A stretch of DNA of 47,920 nt, taken from assembly GCF_000478195.2 (NCBI RefSeq), contig NZ_AUZM01000049.1, forward strand, positions 1-47,920. The letters run 5' to 3'. This DNA is from Lyngbya aestuarii BL J. GTDB taxonomy: Bacteria > Cyanobacteriota > Cyanobacteriia > Cyanobacteriales > Microcoleaceae. Shown piece by piece: positions 25,560-34,689 of the stretch. The notes under the pieces are model-generated. The model was not told the DNA's origin. It saw only the letters and a program-made list of their open reading frames with translations, and did no database searches. Within the stretch, counting starts at the first letter, position 1; each line of letters opens with the position of its first letter. A program made the position numbers and the translations under genes.

Positions 25560-27062
25560 TTAGCGAACGGTTAATAGGTACTGACCTTGACCTGTACTAT
25601 CATAGGCGTTGACGACCACTCGATAGCGGCCTGTCATTGGTAAAGTTACAGTCAATGCTGCATTTTTCTCTGACGAATTTGCATCGTCATTTTCTCCCAC
25701 AAGCTGACCATTTGGACCAAACAAAGCAAGATAGGGATCGAAATCTGAACTTTCGAGTCGAATTGTAACAGTCTGACCTCCAACTCCATCAAAGCTATAC
25801 TCTTCATACCGACTCCCATCGGAAGGAAGCACCGCATCTGTGCGATCTAAGGTTCCTTGTTCTTCTAGAATCAAACGATTGCTACGCTCACTGGGATTAA
25901 CCCTCTCCGTCTCTATTCGGAGTTTTAATCGATAGTCGCCAGACTCTCCCGCCTCATAGGAATTCGCCAAAAAAGTATATTCACCATCCTCAGGCAGTGT
26001 AATCATAATTTTGGCATCTTTCTGGCCACCACTATCGTCGTCTTGAGCAAGTTCACTCCCATCAGAATTGAGCAAAATTAAGTAAGGATCTAAATCCTGA
26101 CTCCTCATTTCTATAGCAATTTGCTGACCTGCTTTTCCTTCAAAAGAATACATATCATAAAAGCTATTATCAATCGGCAAAATACTATCACTTTCATCTA
26201 AACGACCTCGAACTTCTGGGCCGTCAAGGATCAGTTTTTCCGAAGGTTCACTCGAAAAAGCAAATGGCCTTTGGGATTGGGCAACTCGGGGGGCGCGTCC
26301 TTCTTTAACCGCTTGTAAAAAGGGCGGAACTTTATCGACAGAAATGGCAAAACCAATCCCAATATTACCGCCACTACGACCCCGTGTAAAAATTGCCGTA
26401 TTCACCCCAATCAATTCACCTTTACTATTCAATAACGGGCCACCCGAATTTCCGGGGTTAATTGCCGCATCGGTTTGAATCAGATTTCGTTCTCCATCAA
26501 TCCGACTGACAATTCCAATTGTAAACGTCCCTTGAAATTGACCAAAAGGATTTCCAATGGCAAAAGCACGTTGACCCACTTTCACCGAACCCGGTTTAGC
26601 GATGGGAATTGTCGGTAAATTACGAGCATTTTGAATTTTCAAAACCGCTAAATCTAGCCCATCTTCTCCGTAGGCGATCACATCGGCTTTCATTTCTCGA
26701 CCATCGGCTAACGTTACTGTGACTTCTCCCCCTTGAGAAACCACATGAGCATTGGTGAGAACCATACCATCAGGCGAGATGATCGTACCACTGCCATTGG
26801 CTTTTTCCGTATCGATGGAAACGACAGCCGGACTGGCTTGTTCATAAACCCGAATATTTGTTTCTTCACCGTCGTCTTGAGCTAATAAGAGTTGATTAGA
26901 CTGATTGAGAAGACGATTCGAGTTCAAATCGGGTTGCTTGGAAGTTGGGGCTAAATCGAGTAGAAGGGTTTTAGAGGAACTGGCGTGAACCCCATTGATA
27001 CTCACTGCTGTTCCAATGGCTAAGAGTCCAGATGTTGCTAAACTCAAAAATTTCAGATTCAT
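25560..27062 (-). CDS. Exported trypsin-like (HtrA/DegP-type) serine protease with two PPC domains
   Basis: A 500-residue exported protease. The signal sequence (LATSGLLAIGTAVSING) is followed by an S1C peptidase domain with an intact triad: His in LTNAHVV near residue 104, Asp in GLDLAVLKI near 135, and Ser in INPGNSGGPLL near 208. HtrA enzymes normally carry PDZ domains after the protease. Here two PPC beta-sandwich domains (about 278-385 and 398-500) take their place, each with the signatures DxxLPxDxSxYxxYxFxG and DPYLxLxxxxG. PPC domains may bind substrates or carbohydrate, or be removed on secretion. It is probably a periplasmic or extracellular quality-control protease (inference). Confidence 0.9.
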   Translation of the reverse strand: MNLKFLSLATSGLLAIGTAVSINGVHASSSKTLLLDLAPTSKQPDLNSNRLLNQSNQLLLAQDDGEETNIRVYEQASPAVVSIDTEKANGSGTIISPDGMVLTNAHVVSQGGEVTVTLADGREMKADVIAYGEDGLDLAVLKIQNARNLPTIPIAKPGSVKVGQRAFAIGNPFGQFQGTFTIGIVSRIDGERNLIQTDAAINPGNSGGPLLNSKGELIGVNTAIFTRGRSGGNIGIGFAISVDKVPPFLQAVKEGRAPRVAQSQRPFAFSSEPSEKLILDGPEVRGRLDESDSILPIDNSFYDMYSFEGKAGQQIAIEMRSQDLDPYLILLNSDGSELAQDDDSGGQKDAKIMITLPEDGEYTFLANSYEAGESGDYRLKLRIETERVNPSERSNRLILEEQGTLDRTDAVLPSDGSRYEEYSFDGVGGQTVTIRLESSDFDPYLALFGPNGQLVGENDDANSSEKNAALTVTLPMTGRYRVVVNAYDSTGQGQYLLTVR

Positions 27063-27352
27063 TGATCGTTCCCGCTGAGTTTACCTCCAACATTAAGTTA
27101 GGAGGTGGATTGGAAAACGGGGCGGGTCTACCGCTTTCCTGTGGACAAAATCAGAAGCTCTAAAAGGTTTGTGAATTGGATTCCCTGCTTCAATGTTAGC
27201 TTTTGCAGCATTGAGTGCATGAATCTCAGCAGCTTAAATGATTAATTATAAATCCACTCAGATTGGCTCACCAATCAGGAAATCTTGTCTAGAAGTTTCG
27301 AGGTTGTCTTATTTGTAGATTCCCAATCCACTATGCTTAACAGTGTTGGGAT

Positions 27353-27883
27353 TTACTGAGGAACTAAAGGTAAATTTAAGGGTTGTCCGTACCGATTATA
27401 AACAAGGATATCCCACTGACCGTTCACACTCGATTCAAAGGCAACCATTCCCCCTTCTCCACTCATGGTGGGATTTCGGACTTCAGCTTGGAGGTTTTGG
27501 GTTAAATTTCTCAGTTGACGGGTTTCTCGGTTATAGAGATAGATGTCTGACTGTTTTCCTCGGGTTCCTTGAAAAGCAATATATTGACCCTCTCTAGAAA
27601 TCAGCGGAGCCGAAGCGATCATATCTAAACGATTTAATCCCGGTAAATCAATCAACGCCTGCTCTTGTCTATCTTATAAGTAAATATCCTGTCGTCCTCG
27701 TCGATCTGAGGCGAATACGATATAGCGATCGGTGATTTGGGCATCAAACTCAGCCGCCGGACTATTGAGGCTCATTTCGTGGGTATCGACTGGATATTTA
27801 ATTAACCGAGGAGAGCCAACACAGCTTGTTAACAACAATCCAGCGATCAAGACAATAACAACAAAGTGTAGACAACGTTTCAC
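27353..27883 (-). pseudogene. TolB-like beta-propeller lipoprotein, interrupted by one in-frame stop
   Basis: Two collinear open segments in one frame, 27677-27883 and 27353-27673, are divided by a single TAA at 27674-27676. The reading is ...SDRRGRQDIYL-stop-DRQEQALIDLPGLNRL..., and the intact paralogue just upstream reads QIVLYDLQRQTLIDLPGLNQ, with Tyr at the stop position. TAT to TAA is the simplest change. The N-terminus, from GTG 27883 (TTG 27913 is an alternative), has a lipoprotein signal ending in LLLTSC. The rest holds PD40-type repeats (GQYIAFQGTRGKQSDIYLYN, GGMVAFESSVNGQWDILVYN). Unless the stop is suppressed, only a short lipopeptide is made. Confidence 0.82.
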
Positions 27884-27966
27884 GATCCTCAGCTCACAGT
27901 CAATTAAGATCAAACAAAAAAGAGTTAAAATCCCTTAGTTCCGGCGCGTAATTCTCACCCCGAAAA

Positions 27967-28509
27967 CTATTGTGATTCTTCACTGACACCCTGATTCTCA
28001 ATTTGATCGAGTGTATCGAGTTCTACCTTAGAACCTCGGTCAAGCACTTCTAAATCCCATTGACCCCGACGCCCACTTTCAAAGACAATATAACGACCAT
28101 CTGGGCTAATGCGAGGATGACGTACCCACCCCCGATAGCCTTGAGAAACAATCTGCACGCGATTGGTTTTGCGATCATACAGTTCAATTTCTGGGCGTCC
28201 TGAATCACTTGCCAGATAAACCAGATAACGCGCCGTATTGCTCAGACTCGGATTTTCGGCGATCGCCGAACCCTGATTTAAACCCGGTAAATCGATCAAT
28301 GTTTGTCGTTGTAAATCATACAAGACGATCTGACGTTGACCATTGCGGTTGGAGACATAGGCTAAAAACTGACCATTCCCACTCAAAGTTGGTTGCTCAT
28401 CACTGGCTGAACTATTGACAGCGATCGCCCCGACTTCAGGGACAACCAGGGTGAATCTCAAGATCAGACAGAGGGCAATCATCGCGATCGCTCTTATTGG
28501 CCGTTTCAT
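27967..28509 (-). CDS. Exported TolB-like beta-propeller protein (PD40 repeats)
   Basis: A 180-residue protein starting at ATG 28509, which has GGAG 8 bases upstream (TTG 28515 rejected). A signal peptide (IRAIAMIALCLILRFTLVV) precedes three PD40 repeats: GQFLAYVSNRNGQRQIVLYD, ARYLVYLASDSGRPEIELYD and GRYIVFESGRRGQWDLEVLD. This is about half a TolB-type six-bladed propeller, so it may dimerise or associate with a partner. The next gene downstream is a broken paralogue of similar size. Its function is unknown; a periplasmic scaffold role is a guess. Confidence 0.8.
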   Translation of the reverse strand: MKRPIRAIAMIALCLILRFTLVVPEVGAIAVNSSASDEQPTLSGNGQFLAYVSNRNGQRQIVLYDLQRQTLIDLPGLNQGSAIAENPSLSNTARYLVYLASDSGRPEIELYDRKTNRVQIVSQGYRGWVRHPRISPDGRYIVFESGRRGQWDLEVLDRGSKVELDTLDQIENQGVSEESQ

Positions 28510-28623
28510 TGACAAGATCTCCGAAAACCTTCAATCTCTATTAGCCAGAGGAGAGAAACAGTAGTAAGACTAGCACTTCCCCTCCTCTGAACTTGATCTT
28601 CAACAACACATTGCAACCGGGAG

Positions 28624-29487
28624 TTAAAACTTCTCAAAATCGTCGTCAGAGTAGTCAACAGGTCGATAGTCTACATAATCTGTCGAACTACTGGTGTCTG
28701 GATCTAGGCGATCCCGACTGTGGCTTCTAGAGCGGGTGTCTTCTGGAGGACGAGTTCTTCGGGATCTAGATGAGGATTTCGTCGGGTTCACATCATCCCA
28801 ACGATTGTCATCGCGATTTAAGGAACTTTCGGTTCCAGAGGGTGGACGACGGCTGCTACGACTGCGAGAAGTTTTTTCGGGTGTCGAATCAATAGAAGCT
28901 TCCCATTCATCAGAATAGGAGGAACGGTTTCGACTATCTGGACGGGGACTCCGACGACGAGCCGGACGTTCAGGTTTTTCAAGATTCGGAGGTCGATCTA
29001 TTGTACTTCTGCGACTGCTACTCGGACGACGACGAGGCCCTTCATCTTCGTAGGCTTGTGATCGACTTAAACGAGTATCCCGACTTCCTCTAATTTGACG
29101 GGCCATCGGTTGATATTCGTCATTGGGTTCGAGTTCGTCAAGTTCTGCATCGACTCGATAAACATCACTCACATAGCGATCATCGTCTACAATGGGTGAC
29201 GAGCGTTCTTTTGCGTTTGCTGTTGCTAAACCCCGCAGGCGAATACTTTCTACGGCGAAAAAGATAGCACTTCCTGTTAACAGAAATTGACCAAATGCCA
29301 AGATCGGATCAAGTCGCCATCCCTGAAACAGTAAAATCCCGCCACAGAGCAAGCCAATTGCCGCAAAGAATATATCGTGATCCCGGGCTAGCTTGGGACG
29401 CCATGACCGGAGGAAATACAGTGCTGCACCGGATACTGCCAGAATAATACCGAGCAGACTGCTCCAGTTCAATCCTAAATTAACCAT
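28624..29487 (-). CDS. ycf66: Ycf66-family protein with long disordered Arg/Ser-rich tail
   Basis: Ycf66 proteins are conserved in cyanobacteria and some plastids; their function is unknown. Residues 1-90 hold three hydrophobic segments (LLGIILAVSGAALYFL, DIFFAAIGLLCGGILLF, ILAFGQFLLTGSAIFFAVESIRLRG), the family core. About 190 further residues are low-complexity, full of RRP, SRSR and acidic pairs, predicted disordered and probably cytoplasmic. The tail is longer than the core. It lies 234 bases downstream of psbX on the same strand. Confidence 0.88.
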   Translation of the reverse strand: MVNLGLNWSSLLGIILAVSGAALYFLRSWRPKLARDHDIFFAAIGLLCGGILLFQGWRLDPILAFGQFLLTGSAIFFAVESIRLRGLATANAKERSSPIVDDDRYVSDVYRVDAELDELEPNDEYQPMARQIRGSRDTRLSRSQAYEDEGPRRRPSSSRRSTIDRPPNLEKPERPARRRSPRPDSRNRSSYSDEWEASIDSTPEKTSRSRSSRRPPSGTESSLNRDDNRWDDVNPTKSSSRSRRTRPPEDTRSRSHSRDRLDPDTSSSTDYVDYRPVDYSDDDFEKF

Positions 29488-29560
29488 TAGTAATTCTCCT
29501 ATGCCAGTCCTATCTTAGCGAGTTCTCTGTCTATTCTCTACTTGAGCCAGAGTCTACAAG

Positions 29561-29591
29561 CTTTCTGCGTTCGCGGAGTGTGTCCCTAAGG
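29561..29591. repeat. Interspersed cyanobacterial palindromic repeat fragment
   Basis: The stretch around TGCGTTCGCGGAGTGTGTCC resembles a repeat I recall as very common in filamentous cyanobacterial genomes (GCGTTCGCGGAGCG core). It sits in the psbX-ycf66 spacer. Only one copy is visible in the window, so copy number cannot be judged here. Confidence 0.45.
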
Positions 29592-29721
29592 TTTTATATA
29601 TCTACAGAAATATTTTCTGAAGTTTGAGTTGGGGTCAGGAATTGAGGTCAATCTTTGACAGATATCTGCGCAAGATTCTTCCTATTCCTAACCCCTTGCC
29701 CCAGTTAAAACTCCGATGTCA

Positions 29722-29841
29722 TTATGACCGGATGACTTTATCTTTCTGGCTGAGGACAAATAGACCAATACAGGCCGGAATTACAACAATTAAAGTGCCT
29801 GCCAGTAAGCTGTAAAGGAAGTTTGCTAAAGAAGGTGTCAT
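29722..29841 (-). CDS. psbX: Photosystem II reaction-centre protein X
   Basis: A 39-codon gene. The product begins MTPSLANFLYSLLAGTLIVV and ends with FVLSQKDKVIRS, a single membrane helix followed by the basic SQKDK tail diagnostic of PsbX. PsbX sits at the edge of photosystem II beside PsbH and cytochrome b559 and affects quinone exchange. AAGGA lies 11 bases before the ATG. It is divergent from ycf19/yggT and upstream of ycf66, a neighbourhood I recall from other cyanobacteria. Confidence 0.95.
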   Translation of the reverse strand: MTPSLANFLYSLLAGTLIVVIPACIGLFVLSQKDKVIRS

Positions 29842-30005
29842 AGTAAGCTGATCCTTAAATTTACGAAGATTGCTTTAAGTTTATCATTTTAACAATAGGT
29901 TACACTCTTGAGTCATTGAGTTCGACTTTGTGTTTGAATATCCCCTAACCCGCTAGAATATTGATGAATCGTTGTAGTTACAAAACTTAAAGTTTCGAGA
30001 ATAAC

Positions 30006-30290
30006 ATGACCACGCTTACCGCAGTTAGTTGGATTTTGAGCATTGCCCTGGGGGTAATGACCTTTTTCTTCATTTTCCGCATTGTCCTGACTTGGTATCC
30101 ACAAGTCGATCAGAGTCGCTTCCCGTTTAATCTGATTGTCTGGCCAACAGAGCCGTTTCTCTCCCTTACCCGCAAAATTATTCCCCCTTTGGGTGGGGTC
30201 GATATTACCCCGATTATCTGGGTGGGAATTTTTAGTTTTTTACGAGAAATTCTACTCGGTCAACAAGGCTTACTGCGAATGATGATGTAG
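30006..30290 (+). CDS. ycf19: YggT/Ycf19-family integral membrane protein
   Basis: A 94-residue protein with two hydrophobic segments (VSWILSIALGVMTFFFIFRIVLTW and PIIWVGIFSFLREILLG) flanking the family hallmark PTEPFLSLTRKIIPPLGGVDITPII. YggT/Ycf19 proteins (CCB3 in chloroplasts) have been linked to cytochrome c or thylakoid organisation and to cell division in various species; the exact activity is unclear. It is convergent with accC, 21 bases apart, and divergent from psbX. Confidence 0.9.
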   Translation: MTTLTAVSWILSIALGVMTFFFIFRIVLTWYPQVDQSRFPFNLIVWPTEPFLSLTRKIIPPLGGVDITPIIWVGIFSFLREILLGQQGLLRMMM

Positions 30291-30311
30291 TCTCAAAGAA
30301 CACAAACAATA

Positions 30312-31667
30312 TTATTCGGATTGACGACTCATCCACTGTTCGACAAAATTAGTGTAAACTTCACCTTGCAAAAATTCTGAAGTTTCCAATATTTTTTGAT
30401 GAAAACCAATCGTTGTGGGAATTCCAGTAATCGCAAATTCCCGTAAAGCCCGTTTCATCCGGGCAATTGCGCTGTCACGATCAGGCCCCCAAACAATCAA
30501 TTTTCCAATCAAAGAATCGTAATACGGTGGAATTTCATAATCAGTGTAGACATGAGAATCAATTCGCACCCCATTGCCTCCAGGGGGAAGATAGGCACTA
30601 ATTCGTCCAGGACCAGGCCGGAAGTTGTGATCGGGATCTTCTGCATTAATCCGACATTCAATCGCATGACCTCGTAGTTTAACCTGTTGCTGAGTTAACC
30701 GCAATTTTTCTCCTTGAGCCACCCGAATTTGCTCGGCAATTAAATCCAACCCTGTTACCATCTCTGTGACAGGATGTTCAACTTGAATGCGGGTGTTCAT
30801 TTCCATAAAATAAAAATTTCCCGTCTTATCGAGCAAAAATTCAACGGTTCCCGCTCCTGTATAGTTAATAGACTGAGCCGCTTTGACTGCTGATAATCCC
30901 ATTTTTTCTCGCAGTTGGGAACTTATTGCCGGACTGGGGGATTCTTCGAGTAGTTTTTGATGACGTCGTTGAATAGAACAGTCTCGTTCTCCTAAGTGAA
31001 TTACATTCCCGTAGCTATCGGCTAAAATCTGAAACTCAATGTGACGTGGAAGTTCGATGAATTTTTCGAGATAAACACCGGGATTTCCGAAGGCGGCTTC
31101 AGCTTCTCCTTGGGCGGCGGAAAACTGTTTGGAGAGTTCAGACGGTTCACGAACTAAACGCATTCCTCGTCCCCCTCCGCCTGCGGTTGCTTTAATGATG
31201 ACCGGATAGCCAATTTGTAAGGCAATTTTCGCCGCTTCTTTTTCGTTGGTGACTAAGCCATCACTCCCCGGAACGGTGGGAACCCCAACTTTTTGCATGG
31301 TTTCTTTGGCTGTGGATTTGTCCCCCATTGAGCGGATTGCTTCGGGAGTCGGGCCAATGAAGGCAATATCGTGATCGGCGCAAATTTCCGCAAAACGGGC
31401 ATTTTCAGCGAGAAAGCCGTAGCCAGGATGAATGGCTGTTGCGTTGCGAGTCAGCGCGGCTGAGATAATATTGGGAATATTGAGATAGCTTTTACCACTG
31501 CTCGGTTCACCAATGCAAACGGCTTCGTCCGCCAACTGAACATGAAGGGCATGGCGGTCAATGGTAGAATGTACGGCAACTGTGGCAATACCCAGTTCCT
31601 CACAAGTTCGGAGGATGCGTAAGGCAATTTCCCCCCGATTGGCAATTAGGATCTTTGAAAACCGCAT
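30312..31667 (-). CDS. accC: Biotin carboxylase subunit of acetyl-CoA carboxylase
   Basis: AccC carboxylates the biotin on AccB with bicarbonate and ATP, the first step of fatty-acid synthesis. From ATG 31667 the product has 451 residues and starts [19 protein letters not shown], matching the family start; an upstream TTG (31718) would add 17 unlikely residues. ATP-grasp features are visible: [10 protein letters not shown] glycine loop, [13 protein letters not shown], and [14 protein letters not shown] with the catalytic residues. Subunits accA, accB and accD are not in the window, as is normal in cyanobacteria. Confidence 0.96.
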   Translation of the reverse strand: MRFSKILIANRGEIALRILRTCEELGIATVAVHSTIDRHALHVQLADEAVCIGEPSSGKSYLNIPNIISAALTRNATAIHPGYGFLAENARFAEICADHDIAFIGPTPEAIRSMGDKSTAKETMQKVGVPTVPGSDGLVTNEKEAAKIALQIGYPVIIKATAGGGGRGMRLVREPSELSKQFSAAQGEAEAAFGNPGVYLEKFIELPRHIEFQILADSYGNVIHLGERDCSIQRRHQKLLEESPSPAISSQLREKMGLSAVKAAQSINYTGAGTVEFLLDKTGNFYFMEMNTRIQVEHPVTEMVTGLDLIAEQIRVAQGEKLRLTQQQVKLRGHAIECRINAEDPDHNFRPGPGRISAYLPPGGNGVRIDSHVYTDYEIPPYYDSLIGKLIVWGPDRDSAIARMKRALREFAITGIPTTIGFHQKILETSEFLQGEVYTNFVEQWMSRQSE

Positions 31668-31781
31668 CTTCTGTGCTGCTCGGTCAATAATCTGTTTAGG
31701 ATAAACTGTTTTGGTCAACAGGGAAAGAGTTAAACTGCAACAATCTTGTTACATGGCGATCGCTAACTTGAATGAACTGAC

Positions 31782-31809
31782 TTGATCTGTGTGAATTTTG
31801 TGATATAAT
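31782..31809 (+). promoter_or_regulatory. Promoter of tRNA-Leu
   Basis: TATAAT (31804-31809) is a perfect -10 box, and TTGATC (31782-31787) is a good -35 box 16 bases upstream. Transcription would begin near 31816, about 45 bases before the tRNA. A HIP1 octamer lies just upstream at 31756-31763. Confidence 0.7.
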
Positions 31810-31860
31810 TAAAGTTCAGCAGTGAAACATTCAGTTTGACTGAAATTTCATTGAGCCTAA

Positions 31861-31941
31861 GCGGATGTGGCGGAATTGGTATACGCGCACGTTTGAGGGG
31901 CGTGTGGCTTTGCCTTGCGAGTTCGAGTCTCGCCATCCGCA
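31861..31941 (+). tRNA. tRNA-Leu (anticodon GAG)
   Basis: The acceptor stem GCGGATG (31861-31867) pairs with CATCCGC (31934-31940). The anticodon stem CACGT/GCGTG encloses TTGAGGG with anticodon GAG. A variable arm with GGC/GCC pairing marks it as a class II tRNA, and the T-arm is GCGAG-TTCGAGT-CTCGC. The discriminator base is A, as required for leucine. CCA is not encoded. It reads CTC and CTT codons. Confidence 0.97.
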
Positions 31942-32041
31942 TACCAAAAAATTACAAACCAATACTCTCACTGAAAGCATAACTTTTCTAAAATTGAAGG
32001 GTTATGCTTTATAAGTCCGAGAAACGCTATATATTAGCATC

Positions 32042-32764
32042 TCAAGGAGAAAGTCTAGCTTTTCCCATGCGAGTTGTTTGATACCAGTCGGCAACTTCCG
32101 GCACCCACTTTTCAACAGGGGGCCACATCAGTTCACAGAGTTTTTGAATTTCCAGTTGAGCATCTTTTTTATAGCGTAAATCGAGAAAATGTAACAAGGT
32201 TCGTAGATTTAAACTGACGACAAAATGTTGACGATAATCAAAGGGAAGTTTGCCTCTGGCGTGTTCTTCAGACATTCCACTTTCAAAGTCTATTTGATAG
32301 CGTTTTACCGCTTCTAAACACCAGTCTAAATCGGCTTGACGTTGTTCGGGAGAGTAGTAATATTTTTTACCTTGTCGGTTTGTATAGTCGCCAACCGGAC
32401 GTAAATAAAACACATCTTCTAGATCTTTTTTTCCTTCTATAACTTCTATAAATTGTTTCCCCGTGTACCTAAAACTTTGAACATCAAAGGAAATTCCGAC
32501 TCGATGTGTTCGGGCTTGCTGCATGACGCTATGGGGAAAATAACCGCAATTAAACACAATTTGGACGTGTTCTAAAGGGCCATAATGTCCCCGTTCTCCC
32601 GCTAACAGTCGCTTGACAATAATCTCGCCGCATTTGCTTTCGTGAGGCCAGTTCTCCTGTTCATCAATGATAAATTGATCAGAATAATCCTGGTGCATTG
32701 CAGCATAAATGACCGTTTGAGGATTGGGAGTTTGGGCGATGACTTCCACTCTAAATTTATCCAT
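32042..32764 (-). CDS. thyX: Flavin-dependent thymidylate synthase
   Basis: ThyX makes dTMP from dUMP using methylene-tetrahydrofolate, FAD and NADPH. The 240-residue protein has the substrate-binding region HYGPLEHVQIVFNCGYFPHSVMQQARTHR and the motif RTHRVGISFDVQSFRYTG. The usual family motif is RHRxxSxNExSxR. Here an extra residue follows HR, and D-V-Q replaces N-E, a variant I recall from cyanobacteria. The C-terminal LDLRYKKDAQLEIQ resembles the usual LRxxxxAQxEIR segment. It is divergent from the HD hydrolase gene. No thyA is seen. Confidence 0.93.
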   Translation of the reverse strand: MDKFRVEVIAQTPNPQTVIYAAMHQDYSDQFIIDEQENWPHESKCGEIIVKRLLAGERGHYGPLEHVQIVFNCGYFPHSVMQQARTHRVGISFDVQSFRYTGKQFIEVIEGKKDLEDVFYLRPVGDYTNRQGKKYYYSPEQRQADLDWCLEAVKRYQIDFESGMSEEHARGKLPFDYRQHFVVSLNLRTLLHFLDLRYKKDAQLEIQKLCELMWPPVEKWVPEVADWYQTTRMGKARLSP

Positions 32765-32881
32765 TTTATTAATCTCAAAAAATAATGAAAGTTTATAAAA
32801 TTTTCTATATTAGACTTACCTTGATTTTACAATATTCTTGAAATATTTTATGTTATTTTAAGAGTAGATTGAGAATAAAAG

Positions 32882-33490
32882 ATGATTCTATCCTCTCATT
32901 TTCGTGAAGCGCTAGTCTACGCCTGTGAACTCCACGCCGAACAAGTTCGTAAGGGTTCGGGTGTTCCTTATGTCGCTCATTTGTTAGGAGTCGCTAGCAT
33001 TGCGTTAGAATACGGAGCCAAGGAAGATGAAGCGATCGCGGCGTTGCTCCATGATGCGATCGAAGATCAAGGTGGAGTTTCTACTAAGCAAGAAATTCAG
33101 CGTAGATTTGGGGAAACAGTCGCCACCATTGTAGACGGATGTAGTGATACAGACCAAATTCCTAAACCCCCTTGGCGAGAACGAAAACAAGCTTACATTG
33201 ACCATATTCCTAACGCCGAAGCGTCTGTGCGTTTAGTTTCTGCGGCCGACAAACTCTATAATGCCCGTTCTATTGTACAAGATTATCGTCAGGTAGGGGA
33301 AGCCATTTGGGAACGATTTACAGGTGGCGCATCGGGAACACTTTGGTATTATCGAGCAATTGTAGACGCTTTTAAACGGGTAGAAATAACGCCTCTCGTT
33401 GAAGAATTGGATCGCGTTGTTTCTCAGCTCGAACAGTTAGTAAGTTCAGAATCAACAGACAAAACCCTAGAAAAAACTAGGCTCTATTAA
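32882..33490 (+). CDS. HD-domain phosphohydrolase (RelA/SpoT hydrolase-like, single domain)
   Basis: A 202-residue HD-superfamily protein. The metal site is visible as H in ACELHAEQVRKGSGVPYVAHL, HD in IAALLHDAIEDQGG, and a distal Asp in LVSAADKLYNAR, the layout of the (p)ppGpp-hydrolase HD domain of SpoT/MESH1-type enzymes. No synthetase or TGS domain follows. It could hydrolyse (p)ppGpp or another nucleotide (inference from the family). The gene is monocistronic-looking, with divergent thyX upstream and an ABC ATPase gene 56 bases downstream. Confidence 0.85.
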   Translation: MILSSHFREALVYACELHAEQVRKGSGVPYVAHLLGVASIALEYGAKEDEAIAALLHDAIEDQGGVSTKQEIQRRFGETVATIVDGCSDTDQIPKPPWRERKQAYIDHIPNAEASVRLVSAADKLYNARSIVQDYRQVGEAIWERFTGGASGTLWYYRAIVDAFKRVEITPLVEELDRVVSQLEQLVSSESTDKTLEKTRLY

Positions 33491-33546
33491 CTGATTGACT
33501 TGATTCTAACTTAGATCGGATTAATTTTCAAGATTAAAGGATAAAA

Positions 33547-34689
33547 ATGGCAAATGTTCGCTTAGATAAAATCAACCGAGTCTATAATAATGTTACGGCA
33601 ATTGAGGATATTTCCTTTGAAGTTCCTGATGGTGAATTTTGGGTGCTTTTGGGGCCTTCAGGGTGTGGAAAATCTACGATTTTACGAACAATAGCAGGTT
33701 TAGAAACGGCAAGCAGCGGCAATCTTTATATTAACAATCGGTTGATGAATGAGGTTCCGGCTCGTCAAAGAGATGTGGCGATGGTGTTTCAAAATTATGC
33801 ACTGTATCCCCATATGACAGTCGCAGAAAACTTGGCATTTGGTTTAAAAATGCGTCAGGTTCAACCTCAAATGATGCAGGAACAAATTCATAAAGTGGCG
33901 CGTTCTCTCTCTATCGATCATTTACTTAATCGTAAACCTAAACAACTTTCGGGGGGACAACAACAACGAGTCGCATTAGGGAGAGCGATCGTCAGAGAAC
34001 CCCAAGTTTTTCTACTTGATGAGCCACTTTCTAATCTTGATGCTCAACTGCGAGATGATACCAGAGCGGAACTCAAAAAGTTACATCAACGTTTAAAGAT
34101 TACCACAATTTATGTAACCCATGATCAAACAGAAGCAATGACATTGGCTGATAAAATTGTCGTTTTAGATCAAGGAAAAATTCAACAAATTGGAGAACCT
34201 CAAACGGTTTATGCACATCCCAATAATCAAATGGTTGCCACCTTTTTAGGCAATCCTCCCATGAATATTTTACCTGTTACCTATGCCAACAGTATTTTTT
34301 GGATTGGAAATCAATCTTTTAATTGTCCTATTGAACTTCAAGAAAAGTTAAGCCCGACAGATAAACAAAGTTTGAATCTAGGTATTCGTCCCGAACATAT
34401 TAACTTAGTTACATCAGATTATAATCAAGAAAATATTCAGCCCAATCGTCAAAAATCCAATCAAGTTTTGCTATCAGTTGAAGTTGATGTAATCGAACCT
34501 TTAGGTCGAGAAACACTCGTTAGAGCGAATTTAGTCTTGTCTAATGCTTCTCAATTTTCCCAAACCTTAATTCAGTTTCAAACTCCCGTACAAATCAGTT
34601 TAAAACCTGGCGATCGCATCTCGATTACCCTTGATCTAAATTATGCGGTTATTTTCGATCCTAATACCAGAAAGCAAGTCGGATATTAA
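33547..34689 (+). CDS. ABC transporter ATP-binding protein, MalK/UgpC type
   Basis: A 380-residue ATPase of the carbohydrate-uptake subfamily. Walker A is GPSGCGKST near residue 37, the Q-loop QNYALYPHM near 84, the signature LSGGQQQRVALGRA near 136, Walker B VFLLDEP, and the H-loop VTHDQTEAMTL. The C-terminal third is a TOBE/MalK-like regulatory region with the LGIRPEH motif. No permease or binding-protein gene is adjacent, so it probably energises one or several sugar or glycerol-phosphate importers encoded elsewhere. Confidence 0.92.
   Translation: MANVRLDKINRVYNNVTAIEDISFEVPDGEFWVLLGPSGCGKSTILRTIAGLETASSGNLYINNRLMNEVPARQRDVAMVFQNYALYPHMTVAENLAFGLKMRQVQPQMMQEQIHKVARSLSIDHLLNRKPKQLSGGQQQRVALGRAIVREPQVFLLDEPLSNLDAQLRDDTRAELKKLHQRLKITTIYVTHDQTEAMTLADKIVVLDQGKIQQIGEPQTVYAHPNNQMVATFLGNPPMNILPVTYANSIFWIGNQSFNCPIELQEKLSPTDKQSLNLGIRPEHINLVTSDYNQENIQPNRQKSNQVLLSVEVDVIEPLGRETLVRANLVLSNASQFSQTLIQFQTPVQISLKPGDRISITLDLNYAVIFDPNTRKQVGY

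Noticed and set aside
27343-27597. 84-residue rightward frame opposite the broken TolB-like gene
   Set aside because: It is the antisense shadow of the PD40 repeats, which are clearly readable on the minus strand.
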